In this document: one piece after another, positions 45,101 to 60,100 of the stretch
Layout of the letters: every line of letters starts with the position of its first letter
Position numbering within the stretch: position 1 is the first letter of the stretch
Assembly (NCBI GenBank): GCA_033675265.1
Contig: JAUJYZ010000995.1
Location: 1 to 64,000 of the forward strand
Reading direction: 5' to 3'
DNA from: Actinostola sp. cb2023
Taxonomy: Eukaryota > Cnidaria > Anthozoa > Actiniaria > Actinostolidae
Length of the DNA: 64,000 nucleotides
Notes under the pieces: model-generated
What the model was told of the DNA's origin: nothing
The model's database searches: none
The model's input: only the letters and a program-made list of their open reading frames with translations
Translations under genes and position numbers: made by a program

Positions 45101-48100
45101 TCCTCATTCTCGGCTTTGAAACATTACGTCAAGTACGAAATACAAAAAAATCGGTTTACTCAGGATTAATGGTCATAACCATACCATACTACTTTACCTG
45201 GCAAAGGTTCCGATGGTGACAGCCGTTGTATCACTGGTGCTAACTGAGCCGGTGTCCAGGAAGAGATTTCGAGTGGCATAATCAGGGAATGGAACTTTGA
45301 CGAGCCTGTAGGCAGTGATGCAGCGATGGTATGTACACTTGGAACAGACAGGGCACTTACCAGGCATTTCAATGGAGGCATATCAGGAAAACCACAAAGT
45401 AAATCACTGAGGAGGAAAAGCAGAAGAACTGTTAGCTTCCATCTTCCTATGATTACTGTGTGTGGTATTTGCAGAGGTGCAAACTAAGGACCGATTCGGA
45501 TGCCGATCTTGACATGTACCAAATGCATTAAAGACATTGAATGGAATTAATTTAATTCAGTAAAATATCGTATTTATTTATTTATTTATTTATTTAGAGG
45601 GTAGCTGGTGACATGTAAGTGTACTAACTAGTACCAGGAGCCCATTACTAGGAGCCTTCCTCTCCTATAATAGGTTTGTACGACATCGAATGCACAAATT
45701 GAGCTAAAATAGAAACGCTCATTATAAATTCCGCGCGATTAACCAATCATGTCGCGTCTTACACAATAGGAATTTGACGTCAGATTCAACACTGCTTTGC
45801 TTTCAATGTCGGCCGAAAGTGTAGTTCCAGTGATTCTAGTGAAGAATCAGAATCTAGTGAAATTTCAGATCAGTTTCGTCGTCTGACTTCAGTACTTCAT
45901 CAAGCGAGGAAGAACAATGATTGAAAACATTAAAAACAAAACAAAAAAGCAACTCCAGATATTATTATTTATGTCAAAACTTCAAGTGCGAGAACTTCTA
46001 AAAACAAAGCTAGTTCAAAGGCCAGTTCAAAACCCGGCCAAAAAACGAACATCTTCTGCTCTTTCTGAGAAGGAATTCAACGATCTGGTATCATGGATAA
46101 TCTCTTACGAAGAACCTAATTAAACTTGTGCAGGACTAGCAGTGAGAACCAAGCTAATGAATATTCCAAACCGCCGGTGTGTTTTGCTAATTAGCAATTG
46201 TTGTCTGAAACGCAGCAAAATAAATCACGAACTTTGAAGTAGGATTTTGTCGAAAATTCTCGACATTGACACAAAGTTCCTTCTAAAACAGCGAAGTGAG
46301 GAACAGGGGAGCTTCTTTTTCTGTGTCCTGGATGAAGATTTTATCGCATTTTTATTCAGCGGCTGTTCTTGGAGTGCCGGCTTTCTTGCCTTCTCTGAAC
46401 TGAAGACGCCTTTGGCGAAAGAACTTCCGCATACACTCAGTGATAAGCCTCTTGTTTTAGTGTTCTTTGCCGCTCTTTAAGGCACGGTTCGTCGGTTGAA
46501 AGTTTCAGTTGTAATGTTTTTCGATAATCTTTCGGCGAAGAAGGTCTTTAGCAAAGTGCACATTTGTGTGGTTGGTTATGTTGGCGTACGTCGCTATCCA
46601 AAAATCAGTATGATGAAGGTGATGGATTTTGCTTCATCAGAGTCGAAATCACTGTGAGAACGCTTCATTCTTACGAAGACTAAATCGTGAATCAAAATCC
46701 AACAGAAGAAAGTTGATAAAACAAGAATAAACATATGAAGCGATATGCATAAGAACGTAGAAGAATTTCGCGACATCGTGAGTCGCCAAACTAAAAGGCG
46801 CCACTAAGCGCTCTGGCAGTATGTCAGTTTATTGATACATGTGATACATTCATTGTACACAGTTCGTCTCGATCTTGTGCAAGGGAAAAATAGACTTGGA
46901 CTTCCATGGATTAAGAATATCAATATTTTGAATCAAGTCCTCGCGTCTTCCGTTGGCCGCCATTTTATTTTTCAATTTGAAATTCTTCGGAAATTTGCAT
47001 ATCTAAAAATAGCACAATTTGTGCATTTGATGTCGTATGAACCAATTACTAGAGGAAGGCTCCTAGTAATGGGCTCCTGCTAGTACATACTCCATAAACT
47101 GGGTAATTAATGACATGTAAGCGGCAAGTCACACCAAGGTTCCAGCAAATGAGCACACACAACATTGCACAGGGGGGAGGGGGTGATCAGTTTGCATAAA
47201 TACTAACAATATGCCTGCCATCATAACAGCACACTGTGTCAACACATTTTGGCAACATTGAACAGGGCGGAGGGGGTGATCAGTTTGCATAAATACTAAC
47301 AATATGCCTGCCATCATAACAGCACACTGTGTCAACACATTTTGGCAACATTGAACAGGGCGGAGGGGGTGATCAGTTTGCATAAATACTAACAATATGC
47401 CTGCCATCATAACAGCACACTGTGTCAACACATTTTGGCAACATTGAACAGGGCGGAGGGGGTGATCAGTTTGCATGAATACTAACAATATGCCTGCCAT
47501 CATAACAGCACACTGTGTCAACACATTTTGGCAACATTGAACAGGGCGGAGGGGGTTATCCGTTAGGAGGAAGAATACTAACAATATGCCTGCCATCATA
47601 ACAGCACACTGTGTCAATACATTTTGGCAACATTGAACAGGGCGGAGGGGGTTATCCGTTAGGAGGAATACAAACAATATGCCTGCCATCATAACAGCAC
47701 ACAGTGCCAACATTTTGGCAACATTGAACAGGGCGGAGGGGGGGGGGGTTAGGAGAATACTAACAATATGCCTGCCATCATAACAGCACACAGTGCCAAC
47801 ATTTTGGCAACATTGAACAGGGCGGAGGGGGTTATCCGTTAGGAGGAATACTAACAATATGCCTGCCATCATAACAGCACACTGTGTCAACACATTTTGG
47901 CAACATTGAACAGGGGGAGTGGGTTATCCGTTAGGACGAATACTAACAATATGCCTGCCATCATAACAGCACACTGTGTCAACACATTTTGGCAACATTG
48001 AACAGGGCGGAGGGGGTGATCAGTTTGCATGAATACTAACAATATGCCTGCCATCATAACAGCACACTGTGTCAACACATTTTGGCAACATTGAACAGGG

Positions 48101-51100
48101 CGGAGGGGGTTATCCGTTAGGAGGAATACTAACAATATGCCTGCCATCATAACAGCACACTGTGTCAATACATTTTGGCAACATTGAACAGGGCGGAGGG
48201 GGTTATCCGTTAGGAGGAATACAAACATATATGCTGCCATCATAACAGCACACAGTGCCAACATTTTGGCAACATTGAACAGGGCGGAGGGGGTTATCCG
48301 TTAGGAGGAATACTAACAATATGCCTGCCATCATAACAGCACACAGTGCCAACATTTTGGCAACATTGAACAGGGCGGAGGGGGTTATCCGTTAGGAGGA
48401 ATACTAACAATATGCCTGCCATCATAACAGCACACTGTGTCAACACATTTTGGCAACATTGAACAGGGGGAGTGGGTATATCCGTTAGGACGAATACTAA
48501 CAATATGCCTGCCATCATAACAGCACACTGTGTCAACACATTTTGGCAACATTGAACAGGGCGGAGGGGGTGATCAGTTTGCATGAATACTAACAATATG
48601 CCTGCCATCATAACAGCACACTGTGTCAACACATTTTGGCAACATTGAACAGGGCGGAGGGGGTGATCAGTTTGCATGAATACTAACAATATGCCTGCCA
48701 TCATAACAGCACACTGTGTCAACACATTTTGGCAACATTGAACAGGGCGGAGGGGGTTATCCGTTAGGAGGAATACTAACAATATGCCTGCCATCATAAC
48801 AGCACACTGTGTCAATACATTTTGGCAACATTGAACAGGGCGGAGGGGGTTATCCGTTATGAGGAATACTAACAATATGCCTGCCATCATAACAGCACAC
48901 TGTGTCAACACATTTTGGCAACATTGAACAGGGCGGAGGGGGTGATCAGTTTGCATGAATACTAACAATATGCCTGCCATCATAACAGCACACTGTGTCA
49001 ACACATTTTGGCAACATTGAACAGGGCGGAGGGGGTGATCAGTTTGCATGAATACTAACAATATGCCTGCCATCATAACAGCACACTGTGTCAACACATT
49101 TTGGCAACATTGAACAGGGCGGAGGGGGTTATCCGTTAGGAGGAATACTAACAATATGCCTGCCATCATAACAGCACACAGTGCCAACATTGAACAGGGC
49201 GGAGGGGGTTATCCGTTAGGACGAATACTAACAACATGCCTGCCATCATAACAGCACACTGTGTCAATACATTTTGGCAACATTGAACAGGGAGGAGGGG
49301 GTTATCCGTTAGGAGGAATACTAACAATATGCCTGCCATCATAACAGCACACTGTGTCAATACATTTTGGCAACATTGAACAGGGCGGAGGGGGTTATCC
49401 ATTAGGAGGAATACTAACAATATGCCTGCAATCTTAACAGCACACAGTGCCAACATTTTGGCAACATTGAACAGGGGGAGGGGGTTATCCGTTAGGAGGA
49501 ATACTAACAATATGCCTGCCATCATAACAGCACACTGTGTCAATACATTTTGGCAACATTGAACAGGGGAGGGGGTTATCTGTTAGGAGGAATACCAACA
49601 ACATACATACACCACACTCACTTCAGAAGGGTAGCATTTGCTTGCAGAATAGGAAATGATTGCTCAGGTTTCGAGGTGCAGAATTGGTAGAGAAATTCAG
49701 TGAACTTGGAGATGACACCAGCGAGTTCCTTGTTTCCCAAACATGGCGACTGACAAGAATCATAACAACAGTCATCATCATCATATTCATGCATACACGG
49801 ATGTATAGATAATCATATGGTTTTGAGTGCAAATTTGGGATTAATTGGAATAAGTTTGGGGTCACGCAATTATTACATACAATTTACAGACGACTGGGTC
49901 ATGTGACAGAATAAGTATTCTTCTTTGTATTTTCATTTCATTATTATCGCCTTCACTAGTGTAAATTACCTTGCAATTGCAATGATCTTAGCCAATCAGA
50001 ATTGATAATTATTTCATTAATATTAATTATTTTAAAATAGTGTAAAACTTGTCCAAGTGGACACTATGGCATTCCCCAAGGGTGCCCACTTTTAAAATAC
50101 ACGCTACACAACGAAACAATGAAACAAAGAGAGCAGAAAGGCGACAAATTGTAAAGAAACCCAGGAACAAAGGAGTGAGGAATGAGGAGGAGTGACGGAA
50201 AAATGACAGAGAAATCCACCAATCAGCGTTGTTTGCTAAAAATAGGTTTTTACCTGTACAAGTTCAAAGTACACATCTAAAATCTCCTGCAGGCCGTCCT
50301 CAATCAACTGAAGGAAAAGCAAGTGATTATTATCAACCAACTAGATACAAATATAACATTTTATAACATAAAACAGTTAGTCGCTATAATTATTACAGTG
50401 TGGACACTCGAACCGTGAACACTTCAAGTTTTTTTCGAACTTTTTTTTCCGAACTTTCTATTGCCTCATAGCCTCTCAAATGGAGCATTGAGTTTAAATA
50501 CACTTAGTGATCAAAATAAATCATTTTTCTGATCAATTTGCTCAATCGATAATTTATATATGTGTGTTAGAAAAAACCTAAGTGTTCACGGTTCGAGTGT
50601 CCATACTGTAACACTAAACAGCGTTTGCAAATTCGTTGAGACCTTTACCTTAAAGTGTATATATGGCAAAAAAAATATTTTGGAAATCGATTCTTTATGA
50701 AGTAAATAATGGGGTGGTGTAGTAGTTTCCTGGTTTGGGCTTCACACGTGTGAGTTACAGAGGTTTGAATTCTCAATATGCAAATCAGATGACGTAAATT
50801 CAGTCATCATTTATTATACAAAAACGCCTTTGTTCAAATTACTGACATTTCTGAACTTGCGATATCTTTCCACAGTTTATAGAAATAGTTTTATAAACTT
50901 TTTTCTTATTTCAGAAAAAAAGCACTACTTGAAAAAATATAATTTAGTTATGACAAATTCCCGAATTGACGTCACCAAATTAGCATTTTGAGATTTCAAA
51001 CCTCTATAACTCACAAATGCGAAGCCCAAACCAAGAAACTACTACACCACCCCATTATTTACTTCATAAAGAATCGATTTCCAAAATAAAAATTTTGGGC

Positions 51101-54100
51101 CATATATACACTTTAAAATGGGAATATCTTACAAGTAGTTTATTTTGATGCTAAAATCGTAGAATTTTCGACTATACCCCTTTCCCCCTCCCACCGTTTC
51201 AATATTGTCGGTAGTAAAGAGAATGGCGTCAACACTTGTATAGGGAGACTAATATAACATTCATGTGATCTTCTGAGGGCAAAATGGTTTATTTAGGCCC
51301 AATGAAGGTTATTCCTTGATAATTTAGGGCTTAGGTAATATAAATGTATATCAACGTATCTTGCAAACGACTGCAGCAGCAAAGTCTCTGATGGGCTTCC
51401 TGTGGTCTCTATACATTAGAAGTTCCCTCCACACCACAGGAATCCCACTACTGGGGGACAATTATTACCTTGTCTGGTTTAAACACGTGGGGACGCAACA
51501 TATCAAGAATTCCCAGGACGTGCGAGAAAAGCAGCAGGTGCTGGTTGTTGGAGAATTCCTTGGAAGTCAAATGAACTCGACCTCGTAGAAGACAACTGAT
51601 CATGGATATATGTCTGCAATAAACATGAACCACTGTCAATATACCAACCAATCAGGTTAGTGCACTCGAAAGGCACAGGCATCCCAATTATTTCTTCTGA
51701 AGATTATTATGCACGCGTCTTTTCGACGGGCTTCCTGTGGTAGAGTGCGCATAAGAAATATTATATCATATCTCCCTGTGTTTTTGGCGATTCGGAGCAA
51801 AATACCACAGGGAACCCAATATAACAAACCGTATTATCCCACAAGCTTTACCACAGGAAACCCGCCCAAAAAAGATGAGTGCAAAATATTTACAGTTGGG
51901 CTGCCTGTGTCCTAAGGTAGAGTTATTACCTTAAAAATAACATTGGATGCGTGGAGGCAATTTTTCTGCACAAAAGACTAGAAATGTTAGCACTGTCTTC
52001 GTATTCACGACCAGGTCTACAGTCTGCTAGAACAGTGAGGGTATAGTGGCACAATCCATCCAACTAAATGTAAAAGCATTCCTTATTAGCAAAAGAATAG
52101 CAATAGAATACATCAAATTCGCTATAAGTCCGACAATTTTTAGAAAAAAAACGAGTCCCAAACAGGAATTGAGGAGGTCACGGGTTCATGTTGTACATAC
52201 CTGACACTGAGTTGCTTTGGTGAACACATTGGATGTAAATAACAGCTTGTTGTTTTCCAAACAAGAGAAAATGTGAGGATGAGCCAGGTATAAATGAACA
52301 AGAAATGGCGATCTCAACCACTTAGGCCACCTGCATACATATGTAACACAATTATGAATACAACTAGCCACTTATTATACATGTAACTGCATATACATAC
52401 ATGTGCAGTAGCGGAGCGTTTTTTTAATGTCATGTGAAAAGACAATGAGACATACTCTGCCAAAAATGATCGGGACCTCGCTATGCCCCAGCTGGCCCTG
52501 ATTGTACAAAGAGTGGATAGCACTATCCCTTGGATAAATCCTTATCCAGTAGAGGCTAGTATCATATGTCATTACTATTGACCCAACTTCGATACAGTTT
52601 ACTATAACTCTCTGTGAACTAGAGCACCTGACTCTGATTAGTTTTCCCAACTATTTCAAGCACTCTAGCACCAACTAATTATATTTCCTTTGTACAAACC
52701 ATGGTGTAAAATAAATAAAACAATTGACAAGGTGACACTGTTATTCAATACATTTATCCACTGGATAAGGATTTATCCAACTGATAGCTCTATCCACTCT
52801 TTGAACATTGAACCGATGCCAGGTTTTTACAATATAATAGACAATGTGTCAACTCACAAACGTACCTTGAAGAATTAGCAACGTAGTCTACTATGCCCTG
52901 GAGATAGTTGTCATTGCCAAGGCAACATAGCAGTACAAGGGGAATTCTCCGTTGTATTATCTTAAGTATCAGTTCATTCGCTTGAGAACTGTATGACACA
53001 CACGAGAACAATCGATAAGAATTGATACTAGAATCACTTGACAGAGTACAAGTGATGTACATGTAACTCAGAGGAGGAGTTGAAAATTGGGTCCTTGGTG
53101 CAACAACATTTAATTTAATCATCGAATTGAAACAGTCTACGGTAAACACAGGTTGTCAAACTACAATGTCCCAAATGTTTACTGAAACTAATACACAACA
53201 TTACTGATACACTACAATATATAACGGGTGTCTAATGTAAATAATGCCAGGGCCGTACATAACCCAAAATTAAAGGGGGGTTGGGGGGGGGGGAGGGGCA
53301 GCAGTACGTATTTAACAGCAAAAGAATAAATAAAAATAGTACAGTTCTCAGTACTTTTTGATATCTTTTTCGCCTTGCCAAGGGGGCAACTGTCCCCCTG
53401 CCCCTGCCCCTGTGTACGGCCCTGAATGTTGTTTTAATACTCTTTCATGGCCCATGAGAAAGTGGTAAAGTCACGAAAAAAACTGATGATATTCTGCATC
53501 CTGCAATTAGCCATGATTCTGCATGTAACTTAATGCTCTGGTTTCAAGGTTGCGTTCGTTATGTCCTACCTTACATCCTGCCTGCATTCTGAATTAACCA
53601 ATGTTGTTTGTTGGCACACATCCTCAAAACCAACACCTACAGTGAAAAGGGGACATCAATGAATATCCATTGTACCAACACCTACAGTGAAAAGGGGACT
53701 TCAATGAACACACCCATTGTACCAACACCTACAGTGAAAAGGGGACTTCAACGAACACACCCATTGTACCAACACCTACAGTGAAAAGGGGACATCAATG
53801 AACACACCCATTGTACCAACACCTACAGTGAAAAGGGGACATCAATGAACACACCCATTGTACCAACACCTACAGTGAAAAGGGGACTTCAACAACGAAC
53901 ACACCCATTGTACCAACACCTACAGTGAAAAGGGGACATCAATGAACACACCCATTGTACCAACACCTACAGTGAAAAGGGGACATCAATGAACACACCC
54001 ATTGTACCAACACCTACAGTGACCCATTGTACCAACACCTACAGTGACCCATTGTACCAACACCTAGTGAAAAGGGGACATCAATGAACACACCCATTGT

Positions 54101-57100
54101 ACCAACACCTACAGTGAAAAGGGGACATCAATGAACACACCCATTGTACCAACACCTACAGTGAAAAGGGGACATCAATGAACACACCCATTGTACCAAC
54201 ACCTACAGTGACCCATTGAACCAACACCTACAATGAACACACCCATTGTACCAACACTACAGTGAAAAGGGGACATCCTACAGTGACCCATTGTACCAAC
54301 ACCTACAGTGAAAAGGGGACATCAATGAACACACCCATTGTACCAACACCTACAGTGAAAAGGGGACATCAATGAACACACCCATTGTACCAACACCTAC
54401 AGTGAAAAGGGGACATCAATGAACACACCCATTGTACCAACACCTACAGTGAAAAGGGGACATCAATGAACACACCCATTGTACCAACACCTACAGTGAA
54501 AAGGGGACATCAATGAACACACCCATTGTACCAACACCTACAGTGAAAAAGGGGACATCAATGAACACACCCATTGTACCAACACCTACAGTGAAAAGGG
54601 GACATCAATGAAACCACCCATTGTACCAACACCTACAGTGAAAAGGGGACATCAATGAACACACCCATTGTACCAACACCTACAGTGACCCATTGTACCA
54701 ACACCTACAGTGACCCATTGTACCAACACCTAGTGAAAAGGGGACATCAATGAACACACCCATTGTACCAACACCTACAGTGAAAAGGGGACATCAATGA
54801 ACACACCCATTGTACCAACACCTACAGTGAAAAGGGGACATCAATGAACACACCCATTGTACCAACACCTACAGTGAAAAGGGAACATCAATGAACACAC
54901 CCATTGTACCAACACACTTTGAATGAAATGTTCACCTTTATGGTGGCATAATTGTCTGATGGCATCCTCAACCTCGGCCAAGACAAGTCGTGCAACATGG
55001 CAGGTCTGTGCTGGTGTTAGTAATATCACAGTATCACCATAGCCCGTCTTAGGAAAACAAAAGAATACAAACATCACATACAAATTGCCACATCTACATG
55101 TAACTGATGATGTGCCTGAACACTTCACTGGCTTTTTTTAGAATTAGCCAATAAGAAACAAGTTCAATGCAAAATTTCAAAAATGTGACCAATTATGCTG
55201 ACCGACATGTAATAAGCCAAGTCAGAGTTTAAGGGGCGCGCGCGGCCTGGTAACGAATTCGGGATAAAATGTGTCCGAAGTGAATTTTTTTCTCATGTCC
55301 CTTGCATTTTAGCCGAGTTTTCTAGGAGCATTTTGCACTACTTTTTCTGTACTAATAAAGTATTTTCCCTGTTTACTAGTCACATACAACTGCAAGGTAA
55401 CTCTAACAGCGCTTATATGTTCATTTGAATACGATAATCAACTGAAAAACGTAGTTTTAGAATCGCCCACAAATTTACCAATTTCGAAGCGGATTGGGCT
55501 TCCTGTGTCAACTGAACGATCGTCAGTTTCACAACGTTTGGATTTCGCTTTTAAATCATGTCTTTGTGTCGATTCTTGGCAATTTTTTCAGAAAATAATA
55601 AAGATTATGAGTTGTTTATCACTTTGTGCTATTATTTGTCTCAAAAAAGTATCAAGAAGTTGTGCTTTGGGGCCGTAGATTGGCCGTAGTTCTCACGGCT
55701 TCACTACGTCCCGACTACGTGTATAACGAAGGGCATTTTTATCGTAAAATTGAATTTGATTAACAAATCACACATGAGGTTGAATTAAGAAGACCTTTAT
55801 GCATACCTTGGAGTATTTTCTCGGCAAAAATCGTATTGTAAGAAATGAAAATTGCTCCTAGAGAACTCGGCAAAAATACAAGAGACATGGGAGAAAAAGT
55901 CACTTCGGACACATTTTATCCCGAATTCGTTACCAGGCCCCGCGCGCCCCTTAAACTCTGACTTGGCTTATTGGCTTTTATATAAAAGTTGTATTTATAA
56001 AGCAAATAGAAGAAACAAGTAGCGCAAATTATCCAACTCATTAATAATGCACGAGGAAAACAAAATAGAAACCAAGACTTGATGTATTGTGTAAATCTGA
56101 TTTAAAAAATCACCCTCATTTAAAACATATAGTAAAACATGCAGTATGCAACATTTGTGGTGTACAAACGAGCCAATATTGCTGCCCATGTAAATGTGAA
56201 TTAGATTTGTAACTGATTTGCAGATGTGAATTAGATTTGTAACTGAAAAGTCCATATTGGGAGGTACAATAAACGATGTAAACGATGTATGTTGTAAACG
56301 TTACTTCTCAAACTCATTAAGACAACAAAGAAAATCACCACCGTGAAGGACGTTTGGAAATGTGTTCTAATTAGCATAAAATTTGGCCAACTTTAGCTTT
56401 GAATTTCTCCAATTATTAATCATTAATGAGTTGGAGAAGTCGTTCCAAAGCCTGATATTCAGACTAGACGGGATTTCCAGTCCCTGCAATTAGTTCCAAT
56501 CAATGCGCTGACTGGAAATCTCATCTAGTCCTCATTGTCGGCCTTGAAACTCTACTAAAGCTATACATACTGATTGTACAGTTGATCTTTGTTCACGTCC
56601 TTGCCATAGACGTGGAATGTGATACACGTCCACAGGAAGTCCAAAGCAGCGCCAGGAGTAATTCTAGAGCATCATGGCAAATATTAGCATGTGTACTGTA
56701 GTTGACAAAATAACAACCTTCATGACAACAATGATACCTGGTACTATGCTCATGTTGCCCTAGCAACCAATCCAAACAATCCTGCAGTGTTGAATACTTT
56801 GAGTTGTGAGCCAAGGATGCCAATAAATAGGAGTTCGGTGTGCTGCTACTGTTCTCAGTAGTCAGTGAGCGGTCTTCTGTGTCTGTCTGAGGCCTGTCAC
56901 TGAAAAATTCAATAATTCATCCAACTGAAGGACTCGGCCAATAACAGTGTAAGTGATCTCTGATCAACACCTAAATTCTCCTCTGAGACCTTTGTGGAGA
57001 ATTTGGATTTTGATAAACTGTTCTTGGAGACCCCTTAAATTAGGGTATCTGATTTGCCACTTCAAAAACGAGTGGAGGACTGAGAACGAGTTGTCATAAT

Positions 57101-60100
57101 TAATCTAATGAAAAAGAGCAGTTCATAATTAGTAAGATTACAAAGTTTCAATCAGTTGTTAGATATTGAACAGCTTTCCAAACATCTCAAAAATAAAAAA
57201 TAAATGTAGTTTAGTAGGGACATTTGTCCCGAGTAATCAAACATTTCTTTCTAATTTTTGAAATTTTCTAATGTCTTCAGTTGTCCAAACCCTATCAAAC
57301 TGTTTTTTTTTTATCAAACTCAATCTTAAGGTGATTCCCTTGAAATAGAAGCAAATCCTAGAATTTTCTATAACTTGGCATGGTAATACATTACGTTATG
57401 GAGTTTCAAAAAATGCACTAAAAACAGGGGGTCACCGCGCTCATTTTTGCGCTACACTGCTTTGAAATTATGGTATTTTAGGTCTTTCAGTCGAGTCTCG
57501 CGTGACATCGGGTCGGGTAAATAATTTTCCACAACTTAAAAGACAAACTATTAATAATGAACTAAAGTGGTTGCTGTAGCTTTTGTATCTCTAGCCTACC
57601 GTCTGATAGTAAGAAAATGCTCGAATTTTGCATAGTTGTCGAAAAATAGAACAAAAAACACAGATGTTCGAAGCACCGAGAGGGTCTAAAAATCGATACT
57701 CCGTATGCTTTTATTCAATTTTTTTAATGTTTGAAATCCTAACTTTTTTTAATACTTTGCTATATACTAGAGAACTATAGTGTGATGAAAGTTATTGAAT
57801 AAAAAATGGGGGTCACCGTGCTCGTTTTCGATTTATTTTGAGAAAACTTCAGTTACACTTGAAATATTTAACGATTTCCAATGGTCTCCAATGTGCGCGA
57901 GCTCGATCGCGTAAGTTAGCGCGCGCTCGTCAACTAAAATTTTATTCAGAATCGTGCGCAGTAGAGCGTGCGCAATGCAATTCAAGGGAATCGCCTTAAT
58001 TAGATTATTTCTAAAAACGTGTTCCCAGACCTCCACTCGTTTTTTGAAGTGGCTAACTACCTGAACAAGATCTGCCTTTGCAGCAGAGGGTGAACGTCTA
58101 CTATTTCAGGATCCACAGTCTCAAGCCAATCAACAAATAAACCACTGCTGAGACTGGCTTGAGTACAGCTGTCATCTTGCAGCAAAGTCGTGAGGATCTC
58201 TATGCATGTTTTTAATGGTAGAGACTGCTTGGAATTCCAAGGTGATCCTGCAGGCTCAGATTGAGCATTTTGGTGAATGATGAGACCCAAGAGTGCCTTG
58301 CAGAAATCTTCTAAGAGTTGGGGATTCTTGGATTTAATGTTGGTACAAGCTGAAAAGAAATGATCACTAAATGAGGGTTTATCATGTACTTTCAAAACTC
58401 ATTGGACAAAATAATGATTATCATAGCTGGAAAGAGTTCGTTGAAATTAGTAAAAATGTGAAGTTTGGAAAAGATCGCTTCACAAATTGCGAAGATATGA
58501 ATTTTCAAATATCGAAATTTTGTATGAAAACCTTTGTTGGTAGGCAACTCTTACCTACCAGCGTAAATTTCCAAAGGTTTTCATATAAAATTTCGATTTT
58601 TGAAAATTCATATCTTCGCAATTTGTGAAGCGATCTTTTCCAAACTTCACATTCTTACTCATTTCAACGAGCTCTTTCCAGCTATGATAATCATTTTTTT
58701 TGTCCTATGTCTCCCATAAGTTTTGAAATTACGTGATAAACCCTCATTGTACTTCTGGTACAATACGTGTATATGTACAGTCGAACCTCTTCACAATGGT
58801 CACCTCGGGACTAAATTTTGTGGTCATTGTGTAGAGATGGCCGTTGTGTGGAGGTTTTAAAAACGAATAAATGTATGTGACTTGCTGGTGGCTGGAATGA
58901 AAAACCCTGGCCGTTACAGAGAGGTGGCCGTTGTGGGAGGTGGCCGTTACAAGGGGTTTCGACTGTATGTCAAGCGACAATACATGTATATGGCTATGGG
59001 TTCATCCAGCAGTACATATACAACTTAGTAGTGAATTTATAGAGGGGATACATGTAAATAAATAATGTTGCACTTGTGAAATGAAGCCTTCGCTGTTCAG
59101 CCAAATATCAGTCATATGAATCCAAATAAAGAGCCATCTTCATAAAAATTCCTTCTCAATCCATGGAGGCCACCATTTTAATGATGTAACACGGTTGCTC
59201 GATTACATAATTAGTCAAAATCGACAAATTAAAAATTGCAATGTTAAAACAATATACAATAATTAGTTAATGGAAAACAATAACCATTGAGCAACAATGT
59301 GACAATGTTACATCATGACTCATCACCAATCAAGATGACGGCCTCCATGGATACAGAGGCTTTTTCAAGATGGATCTTTCTTTTGATATACAGTAGAACC
59401 CTGCTAACTCGAACTCCTAAGGGAAACGGAAAACGGTTCAAGTTAGCGGGGGTTCGAGTTTACAGGGTAAATTTGACCCTGATTTGAGCCAAGGGAAAAT
59501 AAAATTAGTTCGAGGTAGCAGGGATTCGAGTTAACCGAGTTCGAGTTAACGGGGTTCTACTGTACATGTATTTGGATTCACGGCTGACTGGTATTTTTGT
59601 TGTACATGTACTTACCTCTAATTGCAGTTTCTTTGTCCATCATTTCTGGTTCTGATCGTTTTGCTTCCAAAATGAAACGTCTCACCAATGACTCGTCACA
59701 TTCTTTTTGTGAAATTTCTTTTAAGATTTTGAAGGCTTTAAAAGGGTAGAAAACAGAGGTTAGGGTTATAAACACATCAACTATAGGTAGTCTTGCATAT
59801 GCAATAATATATTATCAGGGACGGATTTAGGATGGGGCAAAGGAGGCACACCCCCCCCCCCCCCCTCCCCTTTGGAAATTCTAATACCTGTTATGCCAAA
59901 AAAAAAAATCTACATAAAATTTGGCTGAAACCAATGTCCAACCTGAACGTGCCCCCCCTTTTGCAAAATCTCTGGATCCACTCCCGACTATAATAATAAT
60001 TTGGGGGCTAATCATCCTTCCTTGCAGCTAGCAGCTGAATTACAAAGGACGCAGCTCAACGTGGCCGAGTTGAAGGCACAGCTCAGATCGAAATATTGTT

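Noticed and set aside
47129..49543. Minus-strand frames of 254, 125, 298 and 125 codons
   Set aside because: They repeat one 31-residue unit dictated by the 93-bp minisatellite and lie inside an INTS1 intron.
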